Assembly (NCBI GenBank): GCA_041389525.1 | Contig: JAWKRR010000025.1 | Location: forward strand, 33,401 to 97,400 | DNA: 64,000 bases | Origin: JACKFB01 sp041389525 | Lineage (GTDB): Bacteria; Myxococcota_A; UBA9042; PHBI01; JACKFB01 | Direction of reading: 5' to 3' | In this document: positions 9,126-18,490 of the stretch, in pieces | Layout of the letters: the number at the start of each line of letters is the position of its first letter | How positions within the stretch are numbered: the first letter of the stretch is position 1 | Translations under genes and position numbers: made by a program | The notes under the pieces: generated by a model | The model's database searches: none | What the model was told of the DNA's origin: nothing | What the model saw: only the letters and a program-made list of their open reading frames with translations

Positions 9126-9932
9126 CTAGGGCGCGCCGGGCTCGGCTGCGACCGAGAAGACCTCGCGATCTTCGAGCCTCACCGCGGTGAGGCGGCGGCC
9201 CCACACGCAGCCGGTGTCGAGGCCGAGAAACCCGGGCGCTTGGTACAGACCCAGCGCGGCCCAGTGGCCGAAGATGATCGTCCGGCGCGACGGCTTGCGG
9301 CCCGGGGCCTGCCACCACGGGGTGAGATTCTCTGGGCGCTCCGCGAGCGGACCGGCGTAGTCCGCCATGCGCCCGCGGCGGTCGACGCAGCGCAGGCGGG
9401 TGAGGCCCGCGAGGATGGTCTGGAAGCGCTCGCGGCCTTGCAGGCTGGCGTGCCAGCGCACCGGCGACTTGCTCAGCGGCTTCAGCCAGCGGGCGGCCTT
9501 GTCGGACGCGAACACCGCCTGGGCCTCGGCGGCGAGCAGGCGCGCTTTTCGCAAGCGCCAGTCTGGGTGAATCGCCGCATGGACCAGGGCGAAGTCGGCG
9601 TTGGAGTGAAGCAGGGGCTTCGTCCGCAGCCACTCGATGAGGTCGCCGCGGTCGGGGGCGGACAACACGGCGGCGAGGGTGTCGTTGCGCCGGGGCTGCA
9701 TCGCGCCCAGCGCCCGGGCGATGAGGTAGGTCTCGTGGTTGCCGAGGACCATGACGCAGCGGTCGCCAAGGGCGCGGGCCCACCGCAGCACGGCGAGCGA
9801 GTCGGGGCCTCGGTTGACGAGGTCGCCGACCAGCCAGACGGTGTCGCGGGCCGAGTCGAAGCCCACCGTGTCCAGCAAGCGCGTCAGCGGCTCGTAGCAG
9901 CCCTGGATATCTCCGATGGCGTAGGTGGACAC
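9126..9932 (-). CDS. apaH: symmetrical bis(5'-nucleosyl)-tetraphosphatase ApaH
   Basis: A 268-residue metallophosphoesterase that hydrolyses diadenosine tetraphosphate to two ADP. The PPP-family motifs are in order: GDIQGCYE near the N-terminus, GDLVNRGP, GNHETYL, an internal His segment (ALVHAAIHPDW) and the ApaH-specific GHWAALG and LDTGCVWG near the C-terminus. The GTG at 9932 is preferred because it places the start right before the first strand, as in E. coli ApaH (280 aa). No strong ribosome site is visible, and the frame is open a further 44 codons upstream. Next to the broken ppk1, this makes a small nucleotide/polyphosphate neighbourhood. Confidence 0.88.
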   Translation of the reverse strand: MSTYAIGDIQGCYEPLTRLLDTVGFDSARDTVWLVGDLVNRGPDSLAVLRWARALGDRCVMVLGNHETYLIARALGAMQPRRNDTLAAVLSAPDRGDLIEWLRTKPLLHSNADFALVHAAIHPDWRLRKARLLAAEAQAVFASDKAARWLKPLSKSPVRWHASLQGRERFQTILAGLTRLRCVDRRGRMADYAGPLAERPENLTPWWQAPGRKPSRRTIIFGHWAALGLYQAPGFLGLDTGCVWGRRLTAVRLEDREVFSVAAEPGAP

Positions 9933-10081
9933 GTGCGCGGTCGCCGGCTTGGGTGTGGCTGGGCTCTGGGATCCATTGTGCGGCCCCAAGATCGCGAGGT
10001 CCACACGAGCGCCGAGCGAGCCGAACTCGACCTGCGCGCCACGCGGGGGGCGAAGCGCGCCCAAGCGCCCGCGGGTCGGGA

Positions 10082-12288
10082 TCAGGCGTCGAGCGCGTCG
10101 AGGGCGGAGAGCTCGGCCACGAGCTGGCGCTGGAGGCTACGGGTCTCGGGACCGTCGGCGCGATATCGGGTGTAGTTCCCGTCGGCACCAAGCTCCCAGG
10201 CGTCGACGTCGTCCTCAAAGGGCAGGGTCATCAGCTCGCGGACCAGCCGCCGACGCGCGCCGCGCAGCGAGACCGGCCACGCGACCTCGACCCGGCGGAA
10301 GAAGTTCCGCGGCATCCAGTCCGCGCTGGACAGGTAGGTCGTCTCCTTGCCGTTGGCGTAGAAGTAGTAGCAGCGGCTGTGTTCGAGGAAACGCCCGACC
10401 ACCGAGCGGACGCGGATGGTGTCGGAGACGCCGGGGATTCCAGGGCGGAGGCTGCAGATCCCTCGCACGACGAGGCGGATCTCCACGCCAGCCTGCGACG
10501 CGGCGTAGAGCGCCCGGATGATCTGCGGCTCGCTGAGGTTATTGAGCTTCGCCATGATCAGCGCGCGCTTGCCGGCGCGGGCGTTCGCGGCCTCCTCCTC
10601 GATGAGGCGCAGCATCCTGTCGTGCAGCGAGAACGGCGACTGCAGCAGCTTCTTGTGGCTGACGACGCTGCCCAGCCCGGTGAGCTGCTGGAAGATGTTC
10701 GCGACGTCCTCGCACAGGTCCGGGTCGCTGGTCATGGTGCTGATGTCTGTGTAACTGCGGGCGTTTGAGGCGTGATAGTTGCCGGTGCCGAGGTGGGCGT
10801 ACCGCCGGAGCCGGCCCTCCTCGCGCCGCACGATCAGCAGCATCTTCGCGTGCGCCTTGTAGCCGATTGTCGCAGGCTGACCCGAGCGCCCGCGTCCCGC
10901 AGCCGCTGGGCGACACCGATGTTCGCCGCCTCGTCGAAGCGGCGCTGGAGCTCGATGATCGCCGTGGACTTCGCCGCGACGGGCCGCGTCGATGAGGGCC
11001 TCGGCGATCTCCTCGAGTCGGCGCCTGTGCGGTACACGGTCTGCTTGATCGCCAGCACGTCGGGGTCGATGGCAGCCTGGCGCAGCAGGTCGATGACCGA
11101 CGTAGCTCTGGTACGGGTGATGGAGCACTGCCTCGTCGCGGCCGCGCAGCACCGAGAACAGGTTCTTGCCCGCGCAGGCGCGACGGCAGCCCGGGGACAA
11201 AGGGCGGATAGGTGAGGCCCACGCCGCTCGACGCGGGTGCAGAGTCGCGCAGGCGGTACAGGTTCACCGCCCGTCCACCTGATAGAGGTCGCGCCGCTCC
11301 AGGCCGAATCGCTGGAAGGCAGAACGCGATCCCCGGCGTCGCAGGTGTCGGCGACCTCCAGCCGCACCGCGTCGCCCCACTCGCGGGCACGCAGCTGGCC
11401 GCGCAGCGCGAGCAGCAAATCCTCAGCGCCCTCCTCGTCGATCCACAGGTCGCTGTTGCGCGTGAGCCGGAACTGGTGGCAGCCGGTGACCTGCATTCCC
11501 GGGAACAGGTCGTCGATGTGGGCGTGGATGACCGACGAGAGCATCACGAACTCGTCGCTGCCGCCGGACAGCTCGGGCGGCAGGCGGATCAGGCGCGGCA
11601 GACAGCGCGGCGCCTTCAGCACGGCCAGCCCGATGCGGCGCCCAAACGCGTCTTTTCCCTTGAGCGTCACGATGAAATTGAGGGCCTTGTTCTGGATCGG
11701 CGGGAAGGGGTGCGAGGGGTCGAGCGCGGTCGGGGTCAGCACCGGCATGACCTGCTCGAGGAAGGTCCGGTGTATCCAGGCGCGCTGGGGTGCAGACCAG
11801 TCGCCGCGGCGCGGGATGCGGACGCCCTGGGTCGCCAGCGCCGGGAAGAGCTCGTCGCGGAGGATGCGGTACTGCTCGCCGACCATCGTGCGCGCGGCGT
11901 CGGCGAGCTGGGCCAGGACCTCGGGCGGCGTCAGGCCGTCGGGACCCGCCGTGGGCACGCCGTAGCGCGACTGCTCGACGATGCCGGCGACCCGGATCTC
12001 GAAGAGCTCATCGAGGTTGGTGCTGGCGATGGTGAGGAAGCGCAAGCGCTCGAGCAGCGGCACCGCGGGGTCGGCCGCCATCGCCAGCACGCGCATGTTG
12101 AATGAGAGGCGGCTCAGCTCGGGGTGGATGTAGTAGCGCGGGTCGGTCAGATCGGGGAGCGCGGCGGGCTCGGCGGGAGCAGGCACCAACGCCGGGGACG
12201 CGTGCTCGCGCGGCGCGGCGGCGATCTCGGGCGAACCCGGCGTCCCGGCGCCCGGCTTCGCGATCTCGGCCTCCGAACTCTTCACCAC
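10082..12288 (-). pseudogene. ppk1: polyphosphate kinase 1, frame broken by a cluster of indels
   Basis: PPK1 makes polyphosphate from ATP. The N-terminal part (12288 to ~11330; RYYIHPELSRLSFNMRVL) and the C-terminal part (~10873 to 10082; RYAHLGTGNYH, SSADWMPRNFF, RFLEHSRCYYF, with both catalytic-region His) are intact and conserved. Between them the homology jumps frame seven times, near 11330, 11270, 11172, 11101, 11016, 10967 and 10873. Every jump can be explained by lost bases; for example GGGCGGTGAAC should read GGGCCGGTGAAC to give VDGPVNLYRL. Such tight clustering argues for a consensus error in the assembly rather than natural decay, so the real gene may be functional. The GTG at 12288 has GAGGTGA 5 nt upstream. 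Confidence 0.85.
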
Positions 12289-12382
12289 GGCGCTCACCTC
12301 GACCCCAGCATGACCGATCCCAGCAGGGGGATCGAGTGACGATTCTGCCACACAGACAACGGAGCAGACGCCCGTCCGTTCC

Positions 12383-13255
12383 ATGATATGGAGCGATCGA
12401 CTCGCAGGCGCAGAGGCGCACGGAGGGCCCGATGGCGGTGGCGACCACGCACTGGAGCGCGCGCACGCGGCGCGGAAAGGTCTTGCTGGCATGGTGCATC
12501 TGGGCCCGCTCCCCGGAAGCCCCGGCGCGAGCGGCCACGGGATCGAGCGTGTTCTGGCCGCCGCGCAGCGCGACGCGACCGTCCTGCTCGAGGCCGGGTT
12601 CGATGGCTGGATCGTGGAGAACTTCGGCGACGCGCCCTTCTACCCGGGGCCCGTGCCGGCCTCGACCGTGGCGGCGATGACGCGCATCGCGGCCGCCATG
12701 CCGCGCGGCGCGGACTCGCTCTGCGGCGTCAACGTCTTGCGAAACGACGCGCTGTCGGCCCTGGCGGTCGCCGCCGCATGCGGCCTGGATTTCGTGCGGG
12801 TCAACGTCCACGTGGGCGCAGCGGTCACCGACCAAGGCGTCATCGAGGGCCGAGCCTACGAGACGATGCGTGAGCGGGCGCGCTGGGCGCCCGAGGTGGC
12901 CGTGCTGGCGGACGTCGATGTAAAGCACGCTCGCCCGCTCGGGATCGGCGCCCACATCGCCGAATCGGCGGCCGAAGCCGCGGGCCGCGGGCTCGCGGAT
13001 GGCCTGATAGTGACTGGGAAATCGACGGGTGCGCGCGTCGATCTGAACGACCTGCGGGCCGTGCGCGACGCCGCCCTCGACGTGCCGGTCCTGCTCGGCA
13101 GCGGCGTCAGCGCGGACTCGGTCGCCGAGCTTCTGGCCAAGGCCGACGGCGTCATCGTGGGGACGGCGTTGAAGGTGGACGGCGTGACCACCGCGGCGGT
13201 GGACCCCGAGCGGGCGCGCGCGTTCATCGCCGCCGCGCGAAAGCCGATCCACTGA
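12383..13255 (+). CDS. BtpA/SgcQ family TIM-barrel protein
   Basis: A 290-residue BtpA-family protein. Characteristic segments are GMVHLGPLPGSPG at the first strand, DGWIVENFGDAPF, GVNVLRNDAL, FVRVNVHVGAAVTDQG and ADVDVKHARPLG. BtpA was named for a role in photosystem I assembly in cyanobacteria. In non-photosynthetic bacteria its reaction is unknown, and a sugar- or nucleoside-related TIM barrel is assumed. The start is uncertain. The ATG at 12383 gives the family's usual length and keeps the whole first strand. An ATG at 12491 has GGAAAGG 10 nt upstream but would begin inside that strand. It reads divergently from ppk1. Confidence 0.8.
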   Translation: MIWSDRLAGAEAHGGPDGGGDHALERAHAARKGLAGMVHLGPLPGSPGASGHGIERVLAAAQRDATVLLEAGFDGWIVENFGDAPFYPGPVPASTVAAMTRIAAAMPRGADSLCGVNVLRNDALSALAVAAACGLDFVRVNVHVGAAVTDQGVIEGRAYETMRERARWAPEVAVLADVDVKHARPLGIGAHIAESAAEAAGRGLADGLIVTGKSTGARVDLNDLRAVRDAALDVPVLLGSGVSADSVAELLAKADGVIVGTALKVDGVTTAAVDPERARAFIAAARKPIH

Positions 13256-13277
13256 CGCGGCCTGGCCGAGCGCGCCG

Positions 13278-15200
13278 CTAGGGGACTGCCGTCTCCATGG
13301 TCGCGCGCGCGCCGGTAGCCTCGCGGAAGCTCAGCAGGTCGCCGTCGCCCTTGTCCGCGCCGAAGCGGGCGGCCCAGCTCTCGTAAAAGCTCATCTCGGT
13401 CGCCGTGAGCGGGCGCGCGGACACGGCGACGAACGCGGCCCTGAAGGCGGTCTTGGCCTCGCCAAAGGCCGGCTTTCGGACGCCGTGGATCGCGACGAGG
13501 TCGGCGAGCGTGATGCTGTCGAGGGCTGCGGCCCGCAAGGTCTCGCGGCCACCGCTGATGCCGAGGCTCTCCGCGCCCCGAAGCACTGGCAGCGGCGGCA
13601 GCTCGGCCGGGTCCAGCAGGCCCATCAAGTAGAGCTCCCACGGCCCGTAGCGCTTGGTGTCGCCGCCGTTCGCGAAGCGCCCGAAGCGGTCCACCGTGTA
13701 GGTGCCGTCGCCATGGTCGACGAGGCTGGCCGGGTCGAAGCCGCCGAGCTGGCCGTCGGCCCCGCTGGTCCCCCAGTGGGTGCCCGAGAAGCCCAGGCTC
13801 GGGTCGAGGAAGACGCCGTAGCGGTGCGCGGTCTCGTGCAGCAGCGGCCCGTTGTCGCTGAAATTCATGGCGAACACACTCTGCAGCCGCGTGCTGCCGA
13901 AGTCGCCCGCGGACGCGCCGACGTCGATGCCCAGGCCGGCCGCGTCGTTTCGCACGTTGAAGGTCGCGCCGCCCGCGCCGCTGACCGCGTAGTACTCAGG
14001 GAACAGGTAGAGGAAATCGACCTCGTAGCCCAGGGCGCCCATGACCTCGCGGGCCGCCGTGGCGACGTTCGGGCCGTCGTCGTTGAGCATGGCGACCAGC
14101 GTCGGCATCACGCGCGGCGCGACGAGGTTGACGAGGTTTGAGGTGGCTTGGTGGCCGTCACCAGCGGGCCGCGGCGTCACCAGGGCGCCCGGTGAGACCA
14201 CGCCGAGATCGAAGCTGCCCGAGACGAAGACCGAGCGCTGCTCTTGATAACCCTGCCACACCGCGCGCGAGCGGGTGCCGGTGTCGTCGCGGACCCGGAC
14301 CTCGTCCAGCTCGCGGAGGCCGACCTTGCCGCCGGTCAGCGCGGGCGTGAGCGCGGTGATACCGCCACGCGACCAGATGCCGTCAGCCCCCACGCGGTCG
14401 CCGTGCGTCCCGTCGTCGAAGAGCTCGATCCCGTCTTTGGGCACGGGCGCCCCGTCCACCATGAGATCGTCGAGGGGCGGCAAGCGCAGCGGCGACTCGG
14501 AGGCGTCGGAGGCGCCGGCCCAGACCTGCGCGACGCCCTGCCCGCCCACGATGCGCACCTCGAGCCGCGTGGCCTCGCTGCCGTCGTTGCGCACGGCGAA
14601 GGGCCAGAAGCGGCCGTACACCATCTGCCAGCCGCTGCTGGCGTCGTTCTCGTCGGGGATCCCGTCGTTGTCGTTGTCGGCGTGCAGCCCTTCGAGGGCG
14701 TCCATCAGCCCGTCGCCGTCGCTGTCTAGGGGCGGGCTCGGGCGGGGTCCGACCTCGACGCCGTCGGGCTTTCCGTCGTGATCGCTGTCGGGGTCGGCGG
14801 GGTCGGTGCCGAGGGCGAGCTCGTCGGCGTTGTCGAGGCCGTCCTGGTCGTCGTCGCCGGCTTGCACCACGCCGAGCTGGACGAGCTGGGTCGCGTCGGG
14901 GCGGACGCCGTTGGTCGCGCTCACGGTGAAGCTGACGGGACCGACGTGCTCGGGGCCGGGCGTGCCGGACACGATGGCCGCGTCGAGGCTGAGCCAGGTC
15001 GGCGCGCCGCTGAGGGAGAGGACCGGCGGCGGGTCGCCGGTGACCACGACCGGGTAGACGTACTCGGTCCCGACCGTGGCGGCGCGGGGCGCGACGCTGG
15101 TGAAGCGCGGCGCGTCGCTCGACCCGTCGCCGCCGCTCGCGCAGGCGGCGAGAGAGAGCGCGAGGCTGAGGACGCAAGCTCGACCGAGATCCCAGTGCAT
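13278..15200 (-). CDS. lipoprotein with calcium-type repeats and HExxH metallopeptidase motif
   Basis: A 640-residue lipoprotein with signal peptide and lipobox LAAC. After it come an Ig-like domain (about 30-110), thrombospondin-3/EF-type Asp-rich repeats (about 115-185, DDDQDGLDNADE and DSDGDGLMDALEG), a beta-rich middle part, and a C-terminal domain carrying LLHETAHRYG (about 445-455), a HExxH zinc-peptidase signature. A His (GTHWG) follows some 17 residues later and could be a third ligand. This looks like a secreted, calcium-stabilised peptidase, but no known peptidase family was identified. The ATG at 15200 directly precedes the signal peptide. Confidence 0.65.
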   Translation of the reverse strand: MHWDLGRACVLSLALSLAACASGGDGSSDAPRFTSVAPRAATVGTEYVYPVVVTGDPPPVLSLSGAPTWLSLDAAIVSGTPGPEHVGPVSFTVSATNGVRPDATQLVQLGVVQAGDDDQDGLDNADELALGTDPADPDSDHDGKPDGVEVGPRPSPPLDSDGDGLMDALEGLHADNDNDGIPDENDASSGWQMVYGRFWPFAVRNDGSEATRLEVRIVGGQGVAQVWAGASDASESPLRLPPLDDLMVDGAPVPKDGIELFDDGTHGDRVGADGIWSRGGITALTPALTGGKVGLRELDEVRVRDDTGTRSRAVWQGYQEQRSVFVSGSFDLGVVSPGALVTPRPAGDGHQATSNLVNLVAPRVMPTLVAMLNDDGPNVATAAREVMGALGYEVDFLYLFPEYYAVSGAGGATFNVRNDAAGLGIDVGASAGDFGSTRLQSVFAMNFSDNGPLLHETAHRYGVFLDPSLGFSGTHWGTSGADGQLGGFDPASLVDHGDGTYTVDRFGRFANGGDTKRYGPWELYLMGLLDPAELPPLPVLRGAESLGISGGRETLRAAALDSITLADLVAIHGVRKPAFGEAKTAFRAAFVAVSARPLTATEMSFYESWAARFGADKGDGDLLSFREATGARATMETAVP

Positions 15201-15224
15201 CGCCCGATCTTACACGAGCAGCGC

Positions 15225-16898
15225 TTAGAACAGGAACTGGCCCAGGACGTTCAGCGAGAGCACGTTCGGCTCGGTGTAGACGCGAAGGGCGTGGCCTGAC
15301 GCGTCGCGCTCGACCTGCGTGCGGTTCTGGTCGCGGCCGAAGAGCACGTCCGTCAAGAGCGCGAACTGCTTGGCCGGGTGCCACTTGAAGCCCAGCTCGA
15401 GCCACCAGACCGGCACCGCGTCGTCGCCTTCGGGGAGGATGTACCAGCCGCCGGCGTCGGCGTCGGAGATGACGGTGGTGCGCACGCCGGCCGAGGCTGC
15501 GTCGGTGCCAGCGCCGTCGGGCGCGACCCCGCGGTAGGTCGCGGGCAGGCGCACGCCGCCGGTCAGGGCCAGGGTGAAATCGCCGAGGCGGTGGTCGACC
15601 GAGAGCAGCGCCTGCACCTCGGGGGTGACCTCGGAGCCGTCGGGCAGCGTGGAGTAGGGGAAGAGCCCAGGCACGTCGGCGACGATGTGCGTCAGGCTGC
15701 GGTTTCGCTGCTCCACGTGGATTCGCGTGTCGCCGACGCGGAGCTGAAAGCCGAGGTGCGACGCCCAGGCCCACTCGAGGGCCGTCGAGTTGGGGCGGTC
15801 GGTGTCGGCCAGGTTCTGCACGCGCAGCGAGCCTTCGCCGGTGACGGCCCACGCGAGGCGGCCCTCGTAGCTGGGCTTCTCGATGATCTGCTCGCCGCCC
15901 GCGGCCACGCGCTGGTAGAGCGCGCTGGCGATGCGCAGCCCCACCGGCAGCCCGCTGCGCCACGCCAATCGCAGCGAGGCGCCACCTGACAGAATCGGCT
16001 TACCGATGACGCCCTCCTTCGAGAGCGTGCCCTTGTGGAAGAAACCGCCGTTGACCTCGGCCGAGAAGCCCTGGGCGCGGCCGTAGCCGAAGCCGCCGAG
16101 CAGCCCGTAGAAGGTCCGCGTCGAGAACAGGATGCGGTTGCCGCCGTCGTTCTCGAGCTCGATCTCGAGCGGTGTCTTGATGAGCGCCGATTTGGCGCCC
16201 GCGAACACGTAGAAGCCGTCGAGATCGAGGGAGAGCTTGATGCCCGGGGCCAAGCCGCGGCGGAAGTTGCGCGGGAACTCGTCCTTGGTGCCCCACTCGA
16301 GGTCGGGGTGAAAACCGAGGGTCAGCGGGCGGGCGTCGACAGGGTAGAACTCAACGGCGAACTCGCGGTTCTGGGCGGCGCCGAAGGCTTTGGCGATGCG
16401 CAGGTAGGAGCCCTGGTCGTAGAGGTCGTAGCGGCCGGCCTGCGACGACTCGGGGTCGGTGACGACGGCGAGGCCGACGACCAGCGCGCCGGCGACGCTG
16501 AGGCCCTTGCGGAGGCCGACGCTCTTGTAGAGGCCCAGGCGGGTGCGGCCGGCGGAGCAGTCGCGGTGGGGCACGCCGTCGATTTGGGTGCGGCTGCAGC
16601 GGCTGAAGTTGGGGTCGGGGCTGTTCTCGCGGGTCTCGCCGGCGCCGACGAGCAGGTTGTCGTCGCCCCAGTTGAGCTGGATCAGCACGCGGTCGAAGAC
16701 GCTGCTCGGCGGGTCGGCCGCCGGCGGGGGCGGGAGGGGCGCCGGCGCAGGGCCGGGCATCGCCACGGGTGCGGGCGTGGGCTCCGTCAGCGTCGGCACG
16801 GCGGGGGCCGGCTCGTCGTTGGCGGCGGGCTCGTCGGCCCGCGAGGCGGGCGCGAAGAGGCAGAGAGCGAGGGCGAACTGAAGGGCGAATCGGCGCAT
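15225..16898 (-). CDS. putative outer-membrane beta-barrel protein
   Basis: A 557-residue protein with a signal peptide (ending near ASRADEP), a Pro/Ala-rich linker (about 25-70) and alternating polar/hydrophobic strands to the end. The last residues (LNVLGQFLF) end in Phe, the usual BAM recognition signal of barrel proteins. Phrases such as LEWAWASHLGFQLRVG and WWLELGFKWHP suit transmembrane strands. The ATG at 16898 is preferred because GGAG lies 8 nt upstream; an ATG at 16919 would overlap the preceding stop as ATGA but has no ribosome site. It is third in an operon with two lipoproteins. A porin-like or export role is inferred. Confidence 0.65.
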   Translation of the reverse strand: MRRFALQFALALCLFAPASRADEPAANDEPAPAVPTLTEPTPAPVAMPGPAPAPLPPPPAADPPSSVFDRVLIQLNWGDDNLLVGAGETRENSPDPNFSRCSRTQIDGVPHRDCSAGRTRLGLYKSVGLRKGLSVAGALVVGLAVVTDPESSQAGRYDLYDQGSYLRIAKAFGAAQNREFAVEFYPVDARPLTLGFHPDLEWGTKDEFPRNFRRGLAPGIKLSLDLDGFYVFAGAKSALIKTPLEIELENDGGNRILFSTRTFYGLLGGFGYGRAQGFSAEVNGGFFHKGTLSKEGVIGKPILSGGASLRLAWRSGLPVGLRIASALYQRVAAGGEQIIEKPSYEGRLAWAVTGEGSLRVQNLADTDRPNSTALEWAWASHLGFQLRVGDTRIHVEQRNRSLTHIVADVPGLFPYSTLPDGSEVTPEVQALLSVDHRLGDFTLALTGGVRLPATYRGVAPDGAGTDAASAGVRTTVISDADAGGWYILPEGDDAVPVWWLELGFKWHPAKQFALLTDVLFGRDQNRTQVERDASGHALRVYTEPNVLSLNVLGQFLF

Positions 16899-16915
16899 GA
16901 AGGCGCTCCGGGACG

Positions 16916-18490
16916 TCATGGTGTCGTGGCGACGAGGACGTCACCGTCGAAGCGAGGGTCGATGACCCAGAACTGAAGACTGCACTTGCTCTCATCGCTG
17001 GAGTCGCCGCACAGGTAGATGTGCCGGAGCGAGCCCGTGAGGCGCGCCAGGGTCACCGGCGGGCACGTGTACTCGTGGAAGCCCTTGTCGGTCAGCGCGT
17101 AGGTGCAACGCCCTGCCTCGTCCGGGCCGCCGATCGCGCGGATGTCCAGGGGCTTGAACTCGTCCGCGAGGCCGAGCGAGCCGTAGATCTTCTTCTTCTG
17201 CGCGGTGACGCCCGCGTACTGCGCGTACTGGAAGTACCCCTCCAGGTCCGAGCAGAGCGCGGCGTCTTGGCAGTCATTGCGGCAGAGGCTCTCGTCTCCT
17301 GCGTCGATGCGGCCGTTGAGGTTGCGGTCGCAGGCGATGAAGCGGGTCGAGACAGCGACGTCGGCGAAGGTCACGAGGTTCGACTCGAAGCGCTCGAGGA
17401 ATCGCGCGTTTTGGTAGACGGCGGCTGCGTAAGTGGGCGAACCGGGGACCTCGGGGACGAGGATCGGCGAGACGTCCCACGACGCGGGCACGGTGGCGAG
17501 CGGGTTGAGGCCGGGGAAGTCGCGGCAGGCCGGGTTGCCCGGGTAGTAGGGCTGAAAGCTCGGGAAGACGAGCTGGGTCTGACCGACGTGCTCTTGGACG
17601 GCGCCGGAGAAGCCGCAGAGCTTGTCGCCGAAGTAGACGTCCTGGGGCTTCGAGAAGGTGAAGACGAAGATCCCGTTGAAGAGGCGGTCTGCGGCGTTGT
17701 CGTCGAGGTCGACCACGTAAAAGCCGTTTGAGATCACGTTGGTGACGACGAGATTTCCGGCGCTGACCTGGACCTGCTGACCGACCAGGGGGCTCGTGCG
17801 GAGGCTGTCGGTGAGCTGGATGTCGCGGATGCGAGGGTTGGCGAACCACAGGGTCGGCGAGACGCCGGTGGCGAAGCTGACGGGGGCCTCGAGATCGTCG
17901 TTGAGGTCGGCGCAGCCTGGGTCCGCGAGGTCGAGGAGGCCGTTTCGGTCGTTGTCGATGCCGTCGGAGCACTGGCCGTAGTCGGCCGCGGCGTCCCGCG
18001 GCAAGACGCCGTCGGCCTCAAACCAGATGTGGGTCGGGCCGATGGCGCGGATGAGCTTCACCGAGACGTTCTCGAGGCGACCACCCTCCATCAAGAGGTA
18101 GTGGCCGGTGCCGGTCATCTCGCCGGGGGTGGAGCGGACGTGGATCGGGCCGCGGTAGGGGAAGGGCAGGCCGTCGCGGCCGATGGCCTGGATGTCGAAG
18201 CGCATGGTCAGGGCGCACAGGCGCTGGCCGGTGGTGTTGGGGACGCAGGCGAGCCCGGTGGGGCAGTCCGCGTCTTTCTCGCAGCTGGTACCACCGGCGA
18301 ACGCGAGGGGCTGGGCCTCGGTGCCGAGAAACTGCGCCTCGGTGCCGGCCGCCAGGCGCACGTCGAAGGAGAGGAGGTCATTCTCGAAGGGCATGTCATC
18401 GACGCAGCCAGCCAGCAACGCCAAGGCGGCGAACCCCCATGCGCGGCCTCGGCCGCCAGCGACGCTAGAGATCGTCATCGGGGTTTCCAT
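16916..18490 (-). CDS. lipoprotein of unknown function
   Basis: A 524-residue protein with a hydrophobic leader and lipobox LLAGC. A short Cys-containing motif near residues 69-92 (CEKDADCPTGLACVP) is a pattern common in secreted Myxococcota proteins. Asp-rich repeats of the CSDGIDNDRNGLLDLADPGC type (about 177-197) and CDRNLNGRIDAGDESLC (about 395-411) look like calcium-binding loops. No catalytic motif was recognised. It overlaps the nucleotidase gene by 26 bp and precedes the barrel gene, so the three are probably one surface module. The start could also be the ATG at 18478. Confidence 0.65.
   Translation of the reverse strand: METPMTISSVAGGRGRAWGFAALALLAGCVDDMPFENDLLSFDVRLAAGTEAQFLGTEAQPLAFAGGTSCEKDADCPTGLACVPNTTGQRLCALTMRFDIQAIGRDGLPFPYRGPIHVRSTPGEMTGTGHYLLMEGGRLENVSVKLIRAIGPTHIWFEADGVLPRDAAADYGQCSDGIDNDRNGLLDLADPGCADLNDDLEAPVSFATGVSPTLWFANPRIRDIQLTDSLRTSPLVGQQVQVSAGNLVVTNVISNGFYVVDLDDNAADRLFNGIFVFTFSKPQDVYFGDKLCGFSGAVQEHVGQTQLVFPSFQPYYPGNPACRDFPGLNPLATVPASWDVSPILVPEVPGSPTYAAAVYQNARFLERFESNLVTFADVAVSTRFIACDRNLNGRIDAGDESLCRNDCQDAALCSDLEGYFQYAQYAGVTAQKKKIYGSLGLADEFKPLDIRAIGGPDEAGRCTYALTDKGFHEYTCPPVTLARLTGSLRHIYLCGDSSDESKCSLQFWVIDPRFDGDVLVATTP

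Noticed and set aside
10866..11333. Programmed frameshifting in ppk1
   Set aside because: Seven shifts, at different sequences without slippery motifs, cannot be programmed; sequence error or recent damage is simpler.
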